This document shows, piece by piece, positions 1 through 8,847 of a DNA stretch of 64,000 nt. Source of the DNA: Verrucomicrobiales bacterium (lineage in GTDB: Bacteria > Verrucomicrobiota > Verrucomicrobiia > Limisphaerales > J093); contig JACKPV010000029.1 in assembly GCA_024233305.1 (NCBI GenBank), positions 186,001 through 250,000 on the forward strand, in the 5' to 3' direction. Under the pieces are notes generated by a model. The model had not been told where the DNA came from, did not search any database, and saw only the letters and a program-made list of their open reading frames with translations. The position numbers and the translations under genes are program-made. The stretch's first letter is position 1. Each line of letters begins with the position of its first letter.

Positions 1-1
1 C

Positions 2-1186
2 GTGTCCCGGCAACGGGAGTTCCTGGCCGACGCGGCGGCGGTGCAGTTCACGCGCAATCCGGACGGTCTGGTCAGCGCGTTGAAGAAGATCGGCGGGGCC
101 AGCCAGGGATCCCGCATCCAGGCGGCGGCGGCCGAGGAAGCCAGCCACCTGTTCTTCGGCAACGGACTCAAGCCGCCGCTGTTCTCCGGCCTCTTTGCCA
201 CCCATCCCCCGCTCGCACGGCGCATCCAGGTTTGGGAGCCATCCTTCGACGGCCGGTATTCCGCCGTCCAGGCCGATCGCCCCGCCCCGCAGCCGGCCCC
301 CGCACCCGCCGGGCGGAAGGAAGGGCAGGAACGGCTCATGGGGTTGGCGGGCGCGGCCGCCGCCTTGAGCGTGAGCGCCGGGAACGCGATGCAGAATGCC
401 GGCGAACCCACCTTCGCCCATCTCGCGCTGGCGGGGGAATTGATGGCGGCCCTTTCCGACCGGATCCGGGCCGCGACCCGGGAACCCTTCGGAGCGACGG
501 CCCTGGTCCATGGCATGCTGTGCGCCAAGGGTGGCGAGACGGCGGAAGCCGCGGCGAAGCTGCTCCCGCCGCCAGTGTGGCAGGAGGTCGAACGACTGCT
601 GCCGGAGCTCCGGGCCTTGCCGCCCCGGACGCGACTGCCCCTGCTGGAGATGAGCCTGCCCGCGCTGCGCGAGTTGTCGCCGGCGCAGTTCGATCAGTTC
701 GATGCGGCAGTGCGCGGCCTGGTCGAGGCCGACAGTGAAATCGATCTGTTCGAGTATGCGGCCCTCAAGCTGCTGGCCCGCCACCTGACCCCGCACTTCC
801 GCAAGCCCGCGAAGCAACGAACCGCGCAATACTACTCGCTCCAACCGCTGCTCAACGAATGCGCGGTGCTCCTCTCCGCCCTGGCCCATGTCGGCAACGA
901 GGAGGACGCGGCGGCGGACCAGGCGTACCAGGCGGGAATCAGCCGGCTGGGGCTCACCGGCGCGGCGCCCGCCCTGCAACCCTTCGGTTCGGCCAACCTG
1001 CCGCAGGTCGATCAAGCGCTGGACCAGTTGGCGCTCACCGCCCTCCCCCTGAAACGGAAGTTGCTGGATGCCTGCGCGCACGCCGTCGCCGCCGATGGGA
1101 CCCTCGGCGAACGCGAAGCCGAGCTGTTGCGCGCCATTGCCGACGCGTTGGGGTGTCCGGTGCCCCCGTTCCTGCGGGCGGGCTGA
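2..1186 (+). CDS. M48-family metallopeptidase, C-terminal part (5' end off window)
   Basis: The gene runs in from the left edge, so the HEXXH helix and the N-terminal membrane region are not visible. What remains begins with SRQREFLADA, the M48 segment whose Glu is the third zinc ligand. The M48-type ending FATHPPLARRI follows around residue 60. The remaining ~300 residues are an Ala/Leu-rich, mostly helical extension ending in AAADGTLGEREAELLRAI-like sequence, which resembles a TerB-type acidic helical domain (inference). Membrane-anchored M48 proteases of the HtpX/YcaL type act in envelope protein quality control. The substrate is unknown. The next gene is convergent (pta, 23 bp away). Confidence 0.8.
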   Translation: MSRQREFLADAAAVQFTRNPDGLVSALKKIGGASQGSRIQAAAAEEASHLFFGNGLKPPLFSGLFATHPPLARRIQVWEPSFDGRYSAVQADRPAPQPAPAPAGRKEGQERLMGLAGAAAALSVSAGNAMQNAGEPTFAHLALAGELMAALSDRIRAATREPFGATALVHGMLCAKGGETAEAAAKLLPPPVWQEVERLLPELRALPPRTRLPLLEMSLPALRELSPAQFDQFDAAVRGLVEADSEIDLFEYAALKLLARHLTPHFRKPAKQRTAQYYSLQPLLNECAVLLSALAHVGNEEDAAADQAYQAGISRLGLTGAAPALQPFGSANLPQVDQALDQLALTALPLKRKLLDACAHAVAADGTLGEREAELLRAIADALGCPVPPFLRAG

Positions 1187-1209
1187 AGCCGCGGTCCGGC
1201 GGGGCGCCC

Positions 1210-2244
1210 TCAGCCCGAACCCGGATAAAGCAGCGGATAATCGATGGCCTGGATGCCGACGATGGCCGCCACGCCGAGGATGTCGTGGGCGCTGGATCCG
1301 CGCGAGACGTCGGCGGCGGGCCGGTTCAGCCCGAGCAGGACCTGTCCGTAGGCGTTGGCCCGCGCCACGTGGCGCAGGAGCTTGCTGCCGATGTTGCCGG
1401 CGTTGAGGTCGGGGAAGACGAGCACATTGGCCTGTCCTGCGACCTTGCTTTCGGGCAACTTCCGGGCCGCCACGTCCGCCACCAGCGCCGCATCGAGCTG
1501 CAGCTCCCCGTCCACGTCAGCCGCCAGGCCCTGAATCACCGCCTTTTCCTGGGCCAGCGCGGTGGCCTGGCGGATACGCTCCAGCGACGGGTGATGGGCG
1601 CTCCCCTTCGTCGAAAAGGACAGCATCGCGACCCGGGGCCGGACGCCGAGCAGATGCCGCGCCAGCCGGGCGGTGGCCAGGGCGATCTCGGCGAGCTGCT
1701 CCGCCGACGGCTCGGGAATCACACCGCAATCGGCCATGAACAGCACGCCGTCCGCGCCGAACCGGCTGTCCTCGACCTCCATGATCATGCAGCTGGTGGC
1801 CACGTTCGCGGAGGGGGCCACCTTGAGGATCTGGAACAACGGGCGCAGCACGCTGCCGGTGTATTCGTTGGTCCCGGACACCAGACCGTCCGCCCGGTGC
1901 ATGGCGACCATCATCGCGCCGTAGTAGTTGGGCTTGACCATGGTGTCCCGGGCCTCGTCGGCCGTGACCCCGCGCGCGCGGCGGAGATCCTGAAAACGCT
2001 CGACGAAGGTCTCCATGTCGTCGCTTTCAGCGGGATTGATGATCCGGATCCCCTCGAGCGAGACGTTCAACCGCTCGGCGGCCTGCTTCACCCGCGACCG
2101 GTCGCCGAGCAGGATGGGCGCGCCCAGCCGCAGGGAATGGAATTGCCGGGCCGCCTGCAGGACGCGCGGCTCGGTGCCCTCCGGAAAGACGATCCGTTTC
2201 GGATGGCGCTGCAGTTTCTCGATGATACTGCCGACAAAGCGCAT
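1210..2244 (-). CDS. pta: phosphate acetyltransferase
   Basis: 344 residues, the usual length of a single-domain phosphate acetyl/butyryltransferase. It makes acetyl phosphate from acetyl-CoA, normally paired with acetate kinase, which is not in this window. Family features include the N-terminal RIVFPEGTEPRVLQAA, the central NPAESDDMETFVERF segment, and the C-terminal NVLVFPDLNAGNIGSKLL block near residues 270-290 that forms the active site with GLNRPAADVSRGSS after it. The ATG at 2244 has no Shine-Dalgarno sequence. A TAACCT hexamer ends 6 nt upstream, which suggests a leaderless mRNA. A phosphate butyryltransferase cannot be excluded from sequence alone, but the ending fits Pta better. Confidence 0.9.
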   Translation of the reverse strand: MRFVGSIIEKLQRHPKRIVFPEGTEPRVLQAARQFHSLRLGAPILLGDRSRVKQAAERLNVSLEGIRIINPAESDDMETFVERFQDLRRARGVTADEARDTMVKPNYYGAMMVAMHRADGLVSGTNEYTGSVLRPLFQILKVAPSANVATSCMIMEVEDSRFGADGVLFMADCGVIPEPSAEQLAEIALATARLARHLLGVRPRVAMLSFSTKGSAHHPSLERIRQATALAQEKAVIQGLAADVDGELQLDAALVADVAARKLPESKVAGQANVLVFPDLNAGNIGSKLLRHVARANAYGQVLLGLNRPAADVSRGSSAHDILGVAAIVGIQAIDYPLLYPGSG

Positions 2245-2250
2245 GGCGGG

Positions 2251-2279
2251 AGGTTACGGGCGGAAGGGCGAAGCGCAAA
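2251..2279 (-). promoter_or_regulatory. candidate promoter of pta, leaderless spacing
   Basis: Reading the minus strand, TTTGCG (2279-2274), a 17-nt spacer and TAACCT (2256-2251) lie with only 6 nt between the -10-like box and the ATG at 2244. Transcription would start at or next to the start codon. Confidence 0.45.
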
Positions 2280-2347
2280 CGGCTTCCCCGAGGATTGCGG
2301 TGGTGCGGTCGGCGGAGTTCACGGTCCGGGCGGCAAGACGACGGCGT

Positions 2348-3868
2348 TCATTCCCGTTCGTGGGCCGGCGCCCCGCCGGGTTTCGGCCCGACCAGCAAGG
2401 TGACGAGGAATCCCACGAGAAGAATGGTCGTCGTCCCGACCACGATGGTCATGAAGCTGTGGAACGGGCTCCTCCATCCGGCGAGGGCCGCGGGCCAGAA
2501 GCTCTTGGTGGACACGGTCATCCAGGTGATCACCAGAATGCCGGCCAGCACCCCGGACGCCGCCGCCGCGTTGCGTGCCCGCCGGGCGATGATGCCCAGC
2601 AGAAACAGACCGAGCATGCCGCCGCTCGCCACCCCCGCCCAGTCCCACCATACGTCCAGCGCCGACTTGATCCTGATCATCGCCAGGGCCGCCAGCGTGC
2701 CCAGCAAACCCACCGCCAACGTGGCCCCGCGCAACACCCCCATCATTTCCCGTTCGCTGGCGTCCGGCTTGAGATGTCGCCGGTAGATGTCGCAGCCGAT
2801 CAGCGTGGCAGCGCAGTTGACCGAACTGGATACCGTCGACTGGGCGGCGGCGAAGATGGCGGCGATCACCAGGCCGGTCAGCCCCGCCGGCAGCTCCGCC
2901 ACGATGAAGTGCGGGAAGATCTTGTCGGCGGTGGTCGCAAGGTCCAACCCGACGGGAAGCCGGTCGGGACGCGCCGTGTAGAACGCATAAAGGCCCGTGC
3001 CGATGAAGAGAAAGAACGCCGAGATCGGCAGATAGAGCAGCGCGCCCGTCCAGACGCTCCGGCCCGCCTCGGCATCCGTGCGCGCCGTGTGGTAACGCTG
3101 CACGAAGCTCTGATCGATGCCGAAGTTCTGCAGGTTCATGAACACCCCGTAGAGCAGCACCACCCAGAAGGTCGAAGCCGCCAGGTCCGGCGCCAGGCTG
3201 CCCAGGCTGAACTTCCCGTGTTCACGGGCCATTGCGAAGATCTGCCCCGGACCTTCCGGCATCCCGAACAACAGGATCGCCACACATGCCAGGGCGCCGC
3301 CGATGAGCACGATGCTCTGGACCACATCCGTCCAGATCACCGCCGTGATCCCGCCGAACATCGCATACACCACCACCAGCACCCCGGTCACCAGGATCAG
3401 GTAGCGCACGCTCCAACCGGTCAACGGATGCAACGCCAGGGCTACGAGGTACATGATGGTGCCCATCCGTCCCAGCTGCGTGAGTAAATAACACGCCACC
3501 GCGTAGATCCGGGCCCAGGAACCGAACCGATGCTCAAGGTGTTCGTAAGCGGAGATCGCTCCGGACCGCCGGTAGAACGGCACGAAGAACCGCACCGCCA
3601 GCCAGGCCGCCACCGGAATTGTCAGGCTGAAAACGAACGGATTCCAGTCCCCGCTCACCGCCTTTCCCGGCAGCGCAAGGAAACTGATGCTGCTCACAAA
3701 CGTCCCGAAGATCGACAGGCCCACGGCCCACCCGGGCAAACTGCCGCCCGCCGCCATGAAGTTCTCCGGCGTCCCGCTCCGCCGCCCCATCCAAAGGCCA
3801 AAGAGGACCGTGCCGACCAGATAGAGGGCCAGCACGCTCAAATCAAATACCGGCAACGAACCGTTCAT
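2348..3868 (-). CDS. sodium:solute symporter (SSS family)
   Basis: 506 residues with about 13 hydrophobic segments, typical of the SSS/SLC5 fold. The N-terminus reads LSVLALYLVGTVLFGLWMGR and is followed by the conserved GGSLPGWAVGLSIFGTFVSSISFLALPG region (TM1 and the Na+ site). TM8-like AAIFAAAQSTVSSSVNC is present near residue 335; its Ser/Thr residues are the usual second-sodium ligands. Substrate is not readable; related Verrucomicrobiota transporters are often annotated for sialic acid, sugars or myo-inositol. The gene is divergent from bioB across a 198-bp gap. No close -10 box was seen before its start. Confidence 0.88.
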   Translation of the reverse strand: MNGSLPVFDLSVLALYLVGTVLFGLWMGRRSGTPENFMAAGGSLPGWAVGLSIFGTFVSSISFLALPGKAVSGDWNPFVFSLTIPVAAWLAVRFFVPFYRRSGAISAYEHLEHRFGSWARIYAVACYLLTQLGRMGTIMYLVALALHPLTGWSVRYLILVTGVLVVVYAMFGGITAVIWTDVVQSIVLIGGALACVAILLFGMPEGPGQIFAMAREHGKFSLGSLAPDLAASTFWVVLLYGVFMNLQNFGIDQSFVQRYHTARTDAEAGRSVWTGALLYLPISAFFLFIGTGLYAFYTARPDRLPVGLDLATTADKIFPHFIVAELPAGLTGLVIAAIFAAAQSTVSSSVNCAATLIGCDIYRRHLKPDASEREMMGVLRGATLAVGLLGTLAALAMIRIKSALDVWWDWAGVASGGMLGLFLLGIIARRARNAAAASGVLAGILVITWMTVSTKSFWPAALAGWRSPFHSFMTIVVGTTTILLVGFLVTLLVGPKPGGAPAHERE

Positions 3869-4031
3869 CGGCCTTTGCCTCGGGTCGCGGGTTTCATGGG
3901 CCGCTTTCCTCGCACGTCCGCCCGGTGTTGTCCAGATTCAAGCATCCCGTGCAATGCCGAGGTCAACCGGGCGCGGCCTTCCGCCCACGGACGCTTCCGA
4001 CCTGGAAAAACGCCCCGTCCGACGGATTGAC

Positions 4032-4059
4032 TTGCCCCGGCAGCAGGGGCGACTAGCCT
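4032..4059 (+). promoter_or_regulatory. candidate bioB promoter, leaderless spacing
   Basis: TTGCCC (4032-4037), 16-nt spacer, TAGCCT (4054-4059), then 7 nt to the ATG at 4067. A TTGACT also lies at 4027-4032 but is 21 nt from the -10 box. Confidence 0.4.
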
Positions 4060-4066
4060 GTCAACC

Positions 4067-5167
4067 ATGAACGGGGCGTCACTTGACATGGGCCATCGGG
4101 AGTGGATCGGCGGGCTGGGCCGGCGGGTGCTGGAAGGCGGCCGGCTCGCTCGCGAAGAGGTGCTGGCGTTGCTCGAATTGGACCGGCGCGGCGACATCCT
4201 CGAGCTGATGGCCTGGGCCAACCGGGTGCGCGAGCAACAGCACGGCAACCGCATCCGGCTCTGCTCGATTGTGAATGTCAAGGCGGGCGGGTGCGCCGAG
4301 GACTGCAAGTTCTGCGCGCAATCCGCCTTCTACCAGACTGCGGCGCCCCGGTACGGCTTCATCGAGGAGCAGCCCGTGATGCAGGCGGCGGACGAAGCGG
4401 CGCGGAACGGCGTGGCGGCGCTCGGCATTGTGGCTGCCTGGAAGGGCCTCGAGGAGGGCCCGCTTCTGGACCAGGTTTGCCGCCGCCTCGAGGCGCTGGC
4501 CGCCCACGGGCAGGTCAGTCCCGATGCGTCGCTGGGGATCATCCGCAACCAGCGGGTGGCGGACCGGCTCGCCGGGGCCGGACTGCGGTGTTACAACCAC
4601 AACCTCGAGACTTCCCGCCGGTTCTTCCCGCAGCAATGCAGCACCCATTCCTACGACGACCGGCTGCAGACCATCCGGCATCTCAAGGCCGCCGGGATCA
4701 AGGTCTGTTCGGGCGGCATCCTCGGCCTGGGGGAATCCCGCGCCGACCGGGCAGACCTGGTGCTGGCATTGCGTGAACTCGACGTCGACGTCGTGCCCAT
4801 CAACATTCTCAATCCCATCGAGGGGACGCCGTACGCCGGACAGACCCCGTTGCCGCCCTTGGAAGTGCTCAAGACCATCGCCGTGTTCCGCCTCGTCCTC
4901 CCGCGGCCGGAAATCCTGGTGGCAGGCGGCCGCGTGGTGAACCTGCGCGATCTCCAGGGCCTGGCTTTCCTCGCCGGCGCCAGCGCCCTCATGGTCGGCA
5001 ACTACCTCACCACCGTGAACCGCCCCGTCGAGGAGGACCTGCAAATGCTGCGGGATCTGGGCTTCGAGCCGGAGGGATACGCCGCGCCCGGGCGGGAAGA
5101 GGCGCCGGACATCGGTGGCCACGCGGACGATGCAGCGCCGAGCGTCGTGCTGGAAACGCCGGCCTGA
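4067..5167 (+). CDS. bioB: biotin synthase
   Basis: 366 residues. BioB is a radical SAM enzyme that inserts sulfur into dethiobiotin, the last step of biotin synthesis. The CxxxCxxC cluster motif is CAEDCKFC at Cys76, Cys80 and Cys83, preceded by SIVNVKAGGC. Other family marks are the YNHNLETS segment near residue 180, CSGGILGLGES near 220, and PINILNPIEGTP near 245. The last ~25 residues after the barrel are a poorly conserved tail. No other bio gene is adjacent. The following M14-like gene starts 20 nt downstream and is probably co-transcribed. There is no Shine-Dalgarno sequence; the start is supported by the -10 box 7 nt upstream. Confidence 0.95.
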   Translation: MNGASLDMGHREWIGGLGRRVLEGGRLAREEVLALLELDRRGDILELMAWANRVREQQHGNRIRLCSIVNVKAGGCAEDCKFCAQSAFYQTAAPRYGFIEEQPVMQAADEAARNGVAALGIVAAWKGLEEGPLLDQVCRRLEALAAHGQVSPDASLGIIRNQRVADRLAGAGLRCYNHNLETSRRFFPQQCSTHSYDDRLQTIRHLKAAGIKVCSGGILGLGESRADRADLVLALRELDVDVVPINILNPIEGTPYAGQTPLPPLEVLKTIAVFRLVLPRPEILVAGGRVVNLRDLQGLAFLAGASALMVGNYLTTVNRPVEEDLQMLRDLGFEPEGYAAPGREEAPDIGGHADDAAPSVVLETPA

Positions 5168-5186
5168 GCCCCCGGACGAGCAACGC

Positions 5187-6020
5187 ATGGCTCCGCTCCT
5201 GCCGCCCGCCCCGCTCGGTCTGAACCGGAATGGTTATCACGGCGAGGGCGTGGACGTCGCGCAACTCCTGGAAGCAACCCGCCGGGCCGCGACGGCGGGC
5301 GGCTGGGAAGTGACGACCTTCGGCCGATCCGGCGCCTTCGAGCTGCTGGCCCTCCGTCGCCCGTCCTGCGTGCCGCCCGCGTCGGCCGCTCCGCGGCGGG
5401 TCTACCTTTCCGCGGGCATCCACGGAGACGAACCGGCGGGGCCGCTCGCGGTGCTGGCCCTGTTGCGCGGGAACCGATGGCCGGCGAATGTTGAATTCCA
5501 CGTGTGCCCGTGCCTGAACCCGGCCGGCATGGCGGCCGGGCAGCGCGAGGGTCCGGCGGGGAAGGACTTGAACCGGGATTACCGCCACCGGCGCCAGCCC
5601 GAGACCCGCGCCCATGTCGGGTGGCTGCAAGGCCTCCCGAACTTCGACCTCGCGCTTTGCCTGCACGAGGATTGGGAGGCCACGGGCTTCTACCTTTACG
5701 AACTCAATCCCGCGGCTCATCCATCGCGGGCGGAAGCCGTCATCGAGGCTGTTGCCAGGGTTTGTCCCATCGACCCCGCCGCGCAGATCGACGGCCGCCC
5801 GGCGCAGGGCGGGATCATTCGTCCGGCGTTCGATCCCGACAAGCGTCCCGACTGGCCGGAAGCCTTTTACCTCGCGCAGCGCAAGAGCGACCACGGCCTG
5901 ACCCTCGAGGCGCCCTCGGACTATCCGCTGGGCACGCGCATCGAGGCCCTGACGACGGCGGTCGGGGCCATCCTGCAATCCGGATCTCCGGCCGGCAACC
6001 CGGCCTCCGCCCCACGGTGA
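5187..6020 (+). CDS. M14-like zinc carboxypeptidase / succinylglutamate desuccinylase-like protein
   Basis: 277 residues from the ATG at 5187. An earlier in-frame ATG at 5115 would overlap bioB by 53 nt and adds only non-conserved residues. Zinc-ligand pattern of the M14/AstE superfamily: SAGIHGDEPAG (His79, Glu82), then KDLNRDYR (substrate-binding Asn-Arg) and LCLHEDWEATGFYLYE (third ligand His160). This is the short single-domain form with no signal peptide, so the enzyme is probably cytoplasmic and may release an amino acid from a peptide or acylated compound. Substrate unknown. It lies 20 nt after bioB on the same strand. Confidence 0.75.
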   Translation: MAPLLPPAPLGLNRNGYHGEGVDVAQLLEATRRAATAGGWEVTTFGRSGAFELLALRRPSCVPPASAAPRRVYLSAGIHGDEPAGPLAVLALLRGNRWPANVEFHVCPCLNPAGMAAGQREGPAGKDLNRDYRHRRQPETRAHVGWLQGLPNFDLALCLHEDWEATGFYLYELNPAAHPSRAEAVIEAVARVCPIDPAAQIDGRPAQGGIIRPAFDPDKRPDWPEAFYLAQRKSDHGLTLEAPSDYPLGTRIEALTTAVGAILQSGSPAGNPASAPR

Positions 6021-6038
6021 ACTGCCCACGGCGGCGTC

Positions 6039-8390
6039 TCATCGGGGCCGGATCAGCACGATGGCGTCGCCGTCGAAGGGGGCCCGGTGGACGGTTGGTC
6101 CGGGCGGAACGAGGGCGGTGGCCGCGGGGCTTTCGGGATCGGCGGTTTCGGGGTGAAACCACCGGACTTCCACGCCCCGGCCCGAGGGTGGCGGCTCAAG
6201 GTGCAGGGCCTTCCCGGCCGGAACCCAGGCGAGGCGCGTCCCGGCCTCGTCGGCCAGACAGAACTCCGCCGGGGCAAGGTCCGGGCAAGGGCGCATTGAG
6301 GCCAGATCCAGGCTGGAGGCCAGGCGGGCCACCGCGCCCATGGCCCGGCGGACGGGTTCCCACTGGTCGTCGTTGCCCCGCCGGAGGACGGCACCGTCAT
6401 ACGGGTCCATGAAAACCGGATGCGCCCCGCGCAGGAAGGTCTTCCAGACCCAGGCCACGTTGCCTCCTATGCCCCAGAGATGGTCGGTGTCGCTGATCAC
6501 GACCTTCGATCCGTTGGCGGGCGGCGGGTTGTCGCGGTGGCTGAAGCCGTCGGGGGCCGCGGGATTCGGCGAAATCCAGTCGGCGGGGCTTTCAAACAGG
6601 GTCTCGTTGCGACCGCCCTTGTATTGGAAGGTCATGCCGACCAAGTGCTGCTTCGGCAGCGTGCGTTCGTATTCGTGGATGAAGCGGATGAAGTGGTACT
6701 GCCAGTCCGTCGAGGCGGGGTGATTCTCGTTCGAGATTTCGAAGAGGACGTTGTCGAGGTCATTGACGGTGTCGAGCACGCGCCGGACGTAGGCTTCCTG
6801 GAGGGCCAGCACGATTGGATCGCCGGACTCGTGGATTTCCAGGCCGCGGCCGTCGCCGTCACGGTCGCCGTCGACGCCGTTGATGTTGTTGGCCGGATGG
6901 AAGGGGTGGGCCGACCAGGCGTTTTCGACGAACTGCATGCCCCAACCCTCGAAGAGCATGACCGCGGTGTAGACGCCGGATTCCCCGGCCAGGGCGACGC
7001 GTTCGCGAAGGCGCTCGAAATAGGCGTCGTTGAAGCGGGCCAGGTCGAAGCGCGGTTGGCCATCGAGGGCCGTCCCCGGACCGGTGCGCGGCCACGGATG
7101 CGGGGTGGCGCGGAGGACCAGCGGGGTTTCCTGGCGGTTTGCGGCGGTGTCCCAGGCGAGAAGTTCCCAGCGCCAGAGCCGCATGAAATTGTGGTCGTGC
7201 GCGCGCAGGAAGCGCAACCAGGCCGGGTAATCAAAGGGCGCCCCGCCGTCAGGAGACCGCATGTCCTGAAGGTTGTTCCAGGTATGGGAGCCGGTGAGAA
7301 GGACGGCGCGGCCGAGGTCGTCAGCCAGATAGCGGGGGTTGTGCGGATGAACGCGCAGTGGTCCGCGGGCCCGGGCCGTCGTCCGCGCCGGGGAAGTGAG
7401 TTCGCGAAGGGCGGCGTAAACGACGGGAGCATCGGCGGGACCGAGAAAATCGAACGGTTGGTATTGGTTGCGCGTCTTGTGCATGAACCCCCAGGAACCA
7501 CCGCTCTCGACGGTGGCCCGCGCGGCCGCGGCGGCTTCCTCACCCAGCTTGTCATCCTCGTTGCAGACGACCGGCTTTCCGAACGACGCCAGGGCGGCGA
7601 TCCGGGCCGGGATGTCCTTCACAGGGGTGCCGTTGAAGTGAATGAGGAGGAAGTCGGCGGCTTCGGCGAGGGACTCCGGGTAGCGTCCGTGGCCGAGGCC
7701 GCTGGTGGAAACGAGCAGGCCGGGCAGGGTTTGGCGGGCGAGTTGGATCAGTTCGATCTGGCCGGCGACGGTGCGGATCAACCGATGATCGAAGCCCCCG
7801 TGGTCGAACTCGTTGGCGACTTCGAGGACGACGTTCTGAAAGCCTGCCGCCCCGATCCAGCGCACGGTGTTGACGAGCGCGGCGCGGACGGCGGCTTCGT
7901 CCCGCAGGACCTGGTCCTGGCGTTGGTAGAAGCATCCGAGGATCACAGCGACGCCGGCGCGGTCGCAGGCTTCGATCACGCGCCGGACGCGTTCGAGATA
8001 ATCGGGGCGCAGGGAGCCGTCGGGATCGAACGCGGAGTTGCGCGCGCCCTCGTAGCCGGGCATGCCGCCCTGGAGGTTGAGAGTGAAGGCCCGGACCCCC
8101 TGGGCGGCGTAGGCGGGGATTTGGGCCAGAAACCGTTCGGTGTTGGCGACGGGATCGAAGTCCGCCCGGTCGCGATCCTCGAAGGTGCTGTTCACCATGC
8201 GCACGTTCATCAGACGGCCTTCGGCCGGGCTGCGGGGATGGGTGATCTGGTTGTTGAGGAACCAGCGTCCGTCGCGGATGGAAACGCGCGTGGCGGCGTG
8301 TCCGGCGGACTGGGCGGCCCCGATCAGGAGCAGCAGGCATACGAGCCGGAAGGCGCCCTGGGCGGCGGGGCGCGGCAGCGGAGCTTTCAT
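6039..8390 (-). CDS. secreted glycoside hydrolase-like protein (DUF6298/cellulase-like), two TIM-barrel-like halves
   Basis: 783 residues with a clear signal peptide (hydrophobic FRLVCLLLLIGAAQSAGHA, about residues 14-33). The first half (about 45-340) has barrel-type motifs, including VVLEVANEFDHGG, where Asn-Glu is typical of a clan GH-A acid/base position. The second half begins with LRVHPHNPRYLADDLGRAVL, contains GSHTWNNLQD and FMRLWRWELLAWD, and has a second VLFEISNENHPAS motif near residue 560. This resembles DUF4038/DUF6298 'putative collagen-binding' glycosidase-like proteins. The tail (AVRWFHPET-like region) looks like a beta-sandwich. It probably acts on an extracellular polysaccharide. 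Two catalytic-looking Asn-Glu motifs in one chain are unusual. Confidence 0.72.
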   Translation of the reverse strand: MKAPLPRPAAQGAFRLVCLLLLIGAAQSAGHAATRVSIRDGRWFLNNQITHPRSPAEGRLMNVRMVNSTFEDRDRADFDPVANTERFLAQIPAYAAQGVRAFTLNLQGGMPGYEGARNSAFDPDGSLRPDYLERVRRVIEACDRAGVAVILGCFYQRQDQVLRDEAAVRAALVNTVRWIGAAGFQNVVLEVANEFDHGGFDHRLIRTVAGQIELIQLARQTLPGLLVSTSGLGHGRYPESLAEAADFLLIHFNGTPVKDIPARIAALASFGKPVVCNEDDKLGEEAAAAARATVESGGSWGFMHKTRNQYQPFDFLGPADAPVVYAALRELTSPARTTARARGPLRVHPHNPRYLADDLGRAVLLTGSHTWNNLQDMRSPDGGAPFDYPAWLRFLRAHDHNFMRLWRWELLAWDTAANRQETPLVLRATPHPWPRTGPGTALDGQPRFDLARFNDAYFERLRERVALAGESGVYTAVMLFEGWGMQFVENAWSAHPFHPANNINGVDGDRDGDGRGLEIHESGDPIVLALQEAYVRRVLDTVNDLDNVLFEISNENHPASTDWQYHFIRFIHEYERTLPKQHLVGMTFQYKGGRNETLFESPADWISPNPAAPDGFSHRDNPPPANGSKVVISDTDHLWGIGGNVAWVWKTFLRGAHPVFMDPYDGAVLRRGNDDQWEPVRRAMGAVARLASSLDLASMRPCPDLAPAEFCLADEAGTRLAWVPAGKALHLEPPPSGRGVEVRWFHPETADPESPAATALVPPGPTVHRAPFDGDAIVLIRPR

Positions 8391-8485
8391 GCCCCGAGCA
8401 AAGCGCAGGGCGCGACGATGCGCAAGCGGGAGGCGGGCGGAGAAAAACGTTTGTCGCGTGGCGGGCCGTGCGGCATCAAACGGGC

Positions 8486-8842
8486 ATGCTCTATGTTTAC
8501 GCGTCGTTGATCGGGTTGTTGAGCGGGATCACCAGCGGGCTGTTCGGCGTGGGTGGCGGGATCATCATGGTGCCGGCGATGACGTTCCTGCTGAAGCTGG
8601 ACGTGAAGACGGCCATCGGCACCTCGCTGGCGGTGATGGTGCCCTCGGCGTGCATGGGAGCGTTCAAGCATCATCACCTCGGGCATGTGAACTGGCCGAT
8701 CGCCGCGGCGATCATCCCGGTGGCCATCGCGGCCAGTTTCGGCGGCGCCTGGCTGACGCAGCATCTGTCTTCCGAGACGTTGAAGCGCGCGTTCGGCGGG
8801 TTGTTGATCCTGGTGGGCCTGCGACTGGCTTTCGGGAAGTGA
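8486..8842 (+). CDS. half-size TauE/SafE-family membrane protein
   Basis: 118 residues from the ATG at 8486; a GTG at 8468 would add six residues. About four hydrophobic segments. It has the family motif GLFGVGGGIIMVPAM near residue 20 and the matching TAIGTSLAVMVPSA segment. Full-length TauE/SafE sulfite or anion exporters have ~250 residues built from two such halves. This one has a single half and ends cleanly at GLRLAFGK, so it may work as a dimer. Substrate unknown. Divergent from the 783-residue hydrolase gene, with no Shine-Dalgarno sequence visible. Confidence 0.78.
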   Translation: MLYVYASLIGLLSGITSGLFGVGGGIIMVPAMTFLLKLDVKTAIGTSLAVMVPSACMGAFKHHHLGHVNWPIAAAIIPVAIAASFGGAWLTQHLSSETLKRAFGGLLILVGLRLAFGK

Positions 8843-8847
8843 GGCAA

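Noticed and set aside
859..2403. Long plus-strand frame antisense to pta
   Set aside because: Arg/Pro/Gly-rich composition of a GC-rich shadow; pta on the other strand has clear family motifs.
6420..8510. Long plus-strand frame opposite the 783-residue glycosidase
   Set aside because: Shadow frame with no recognisable domain; opposite strand has signal peptide and motifs.
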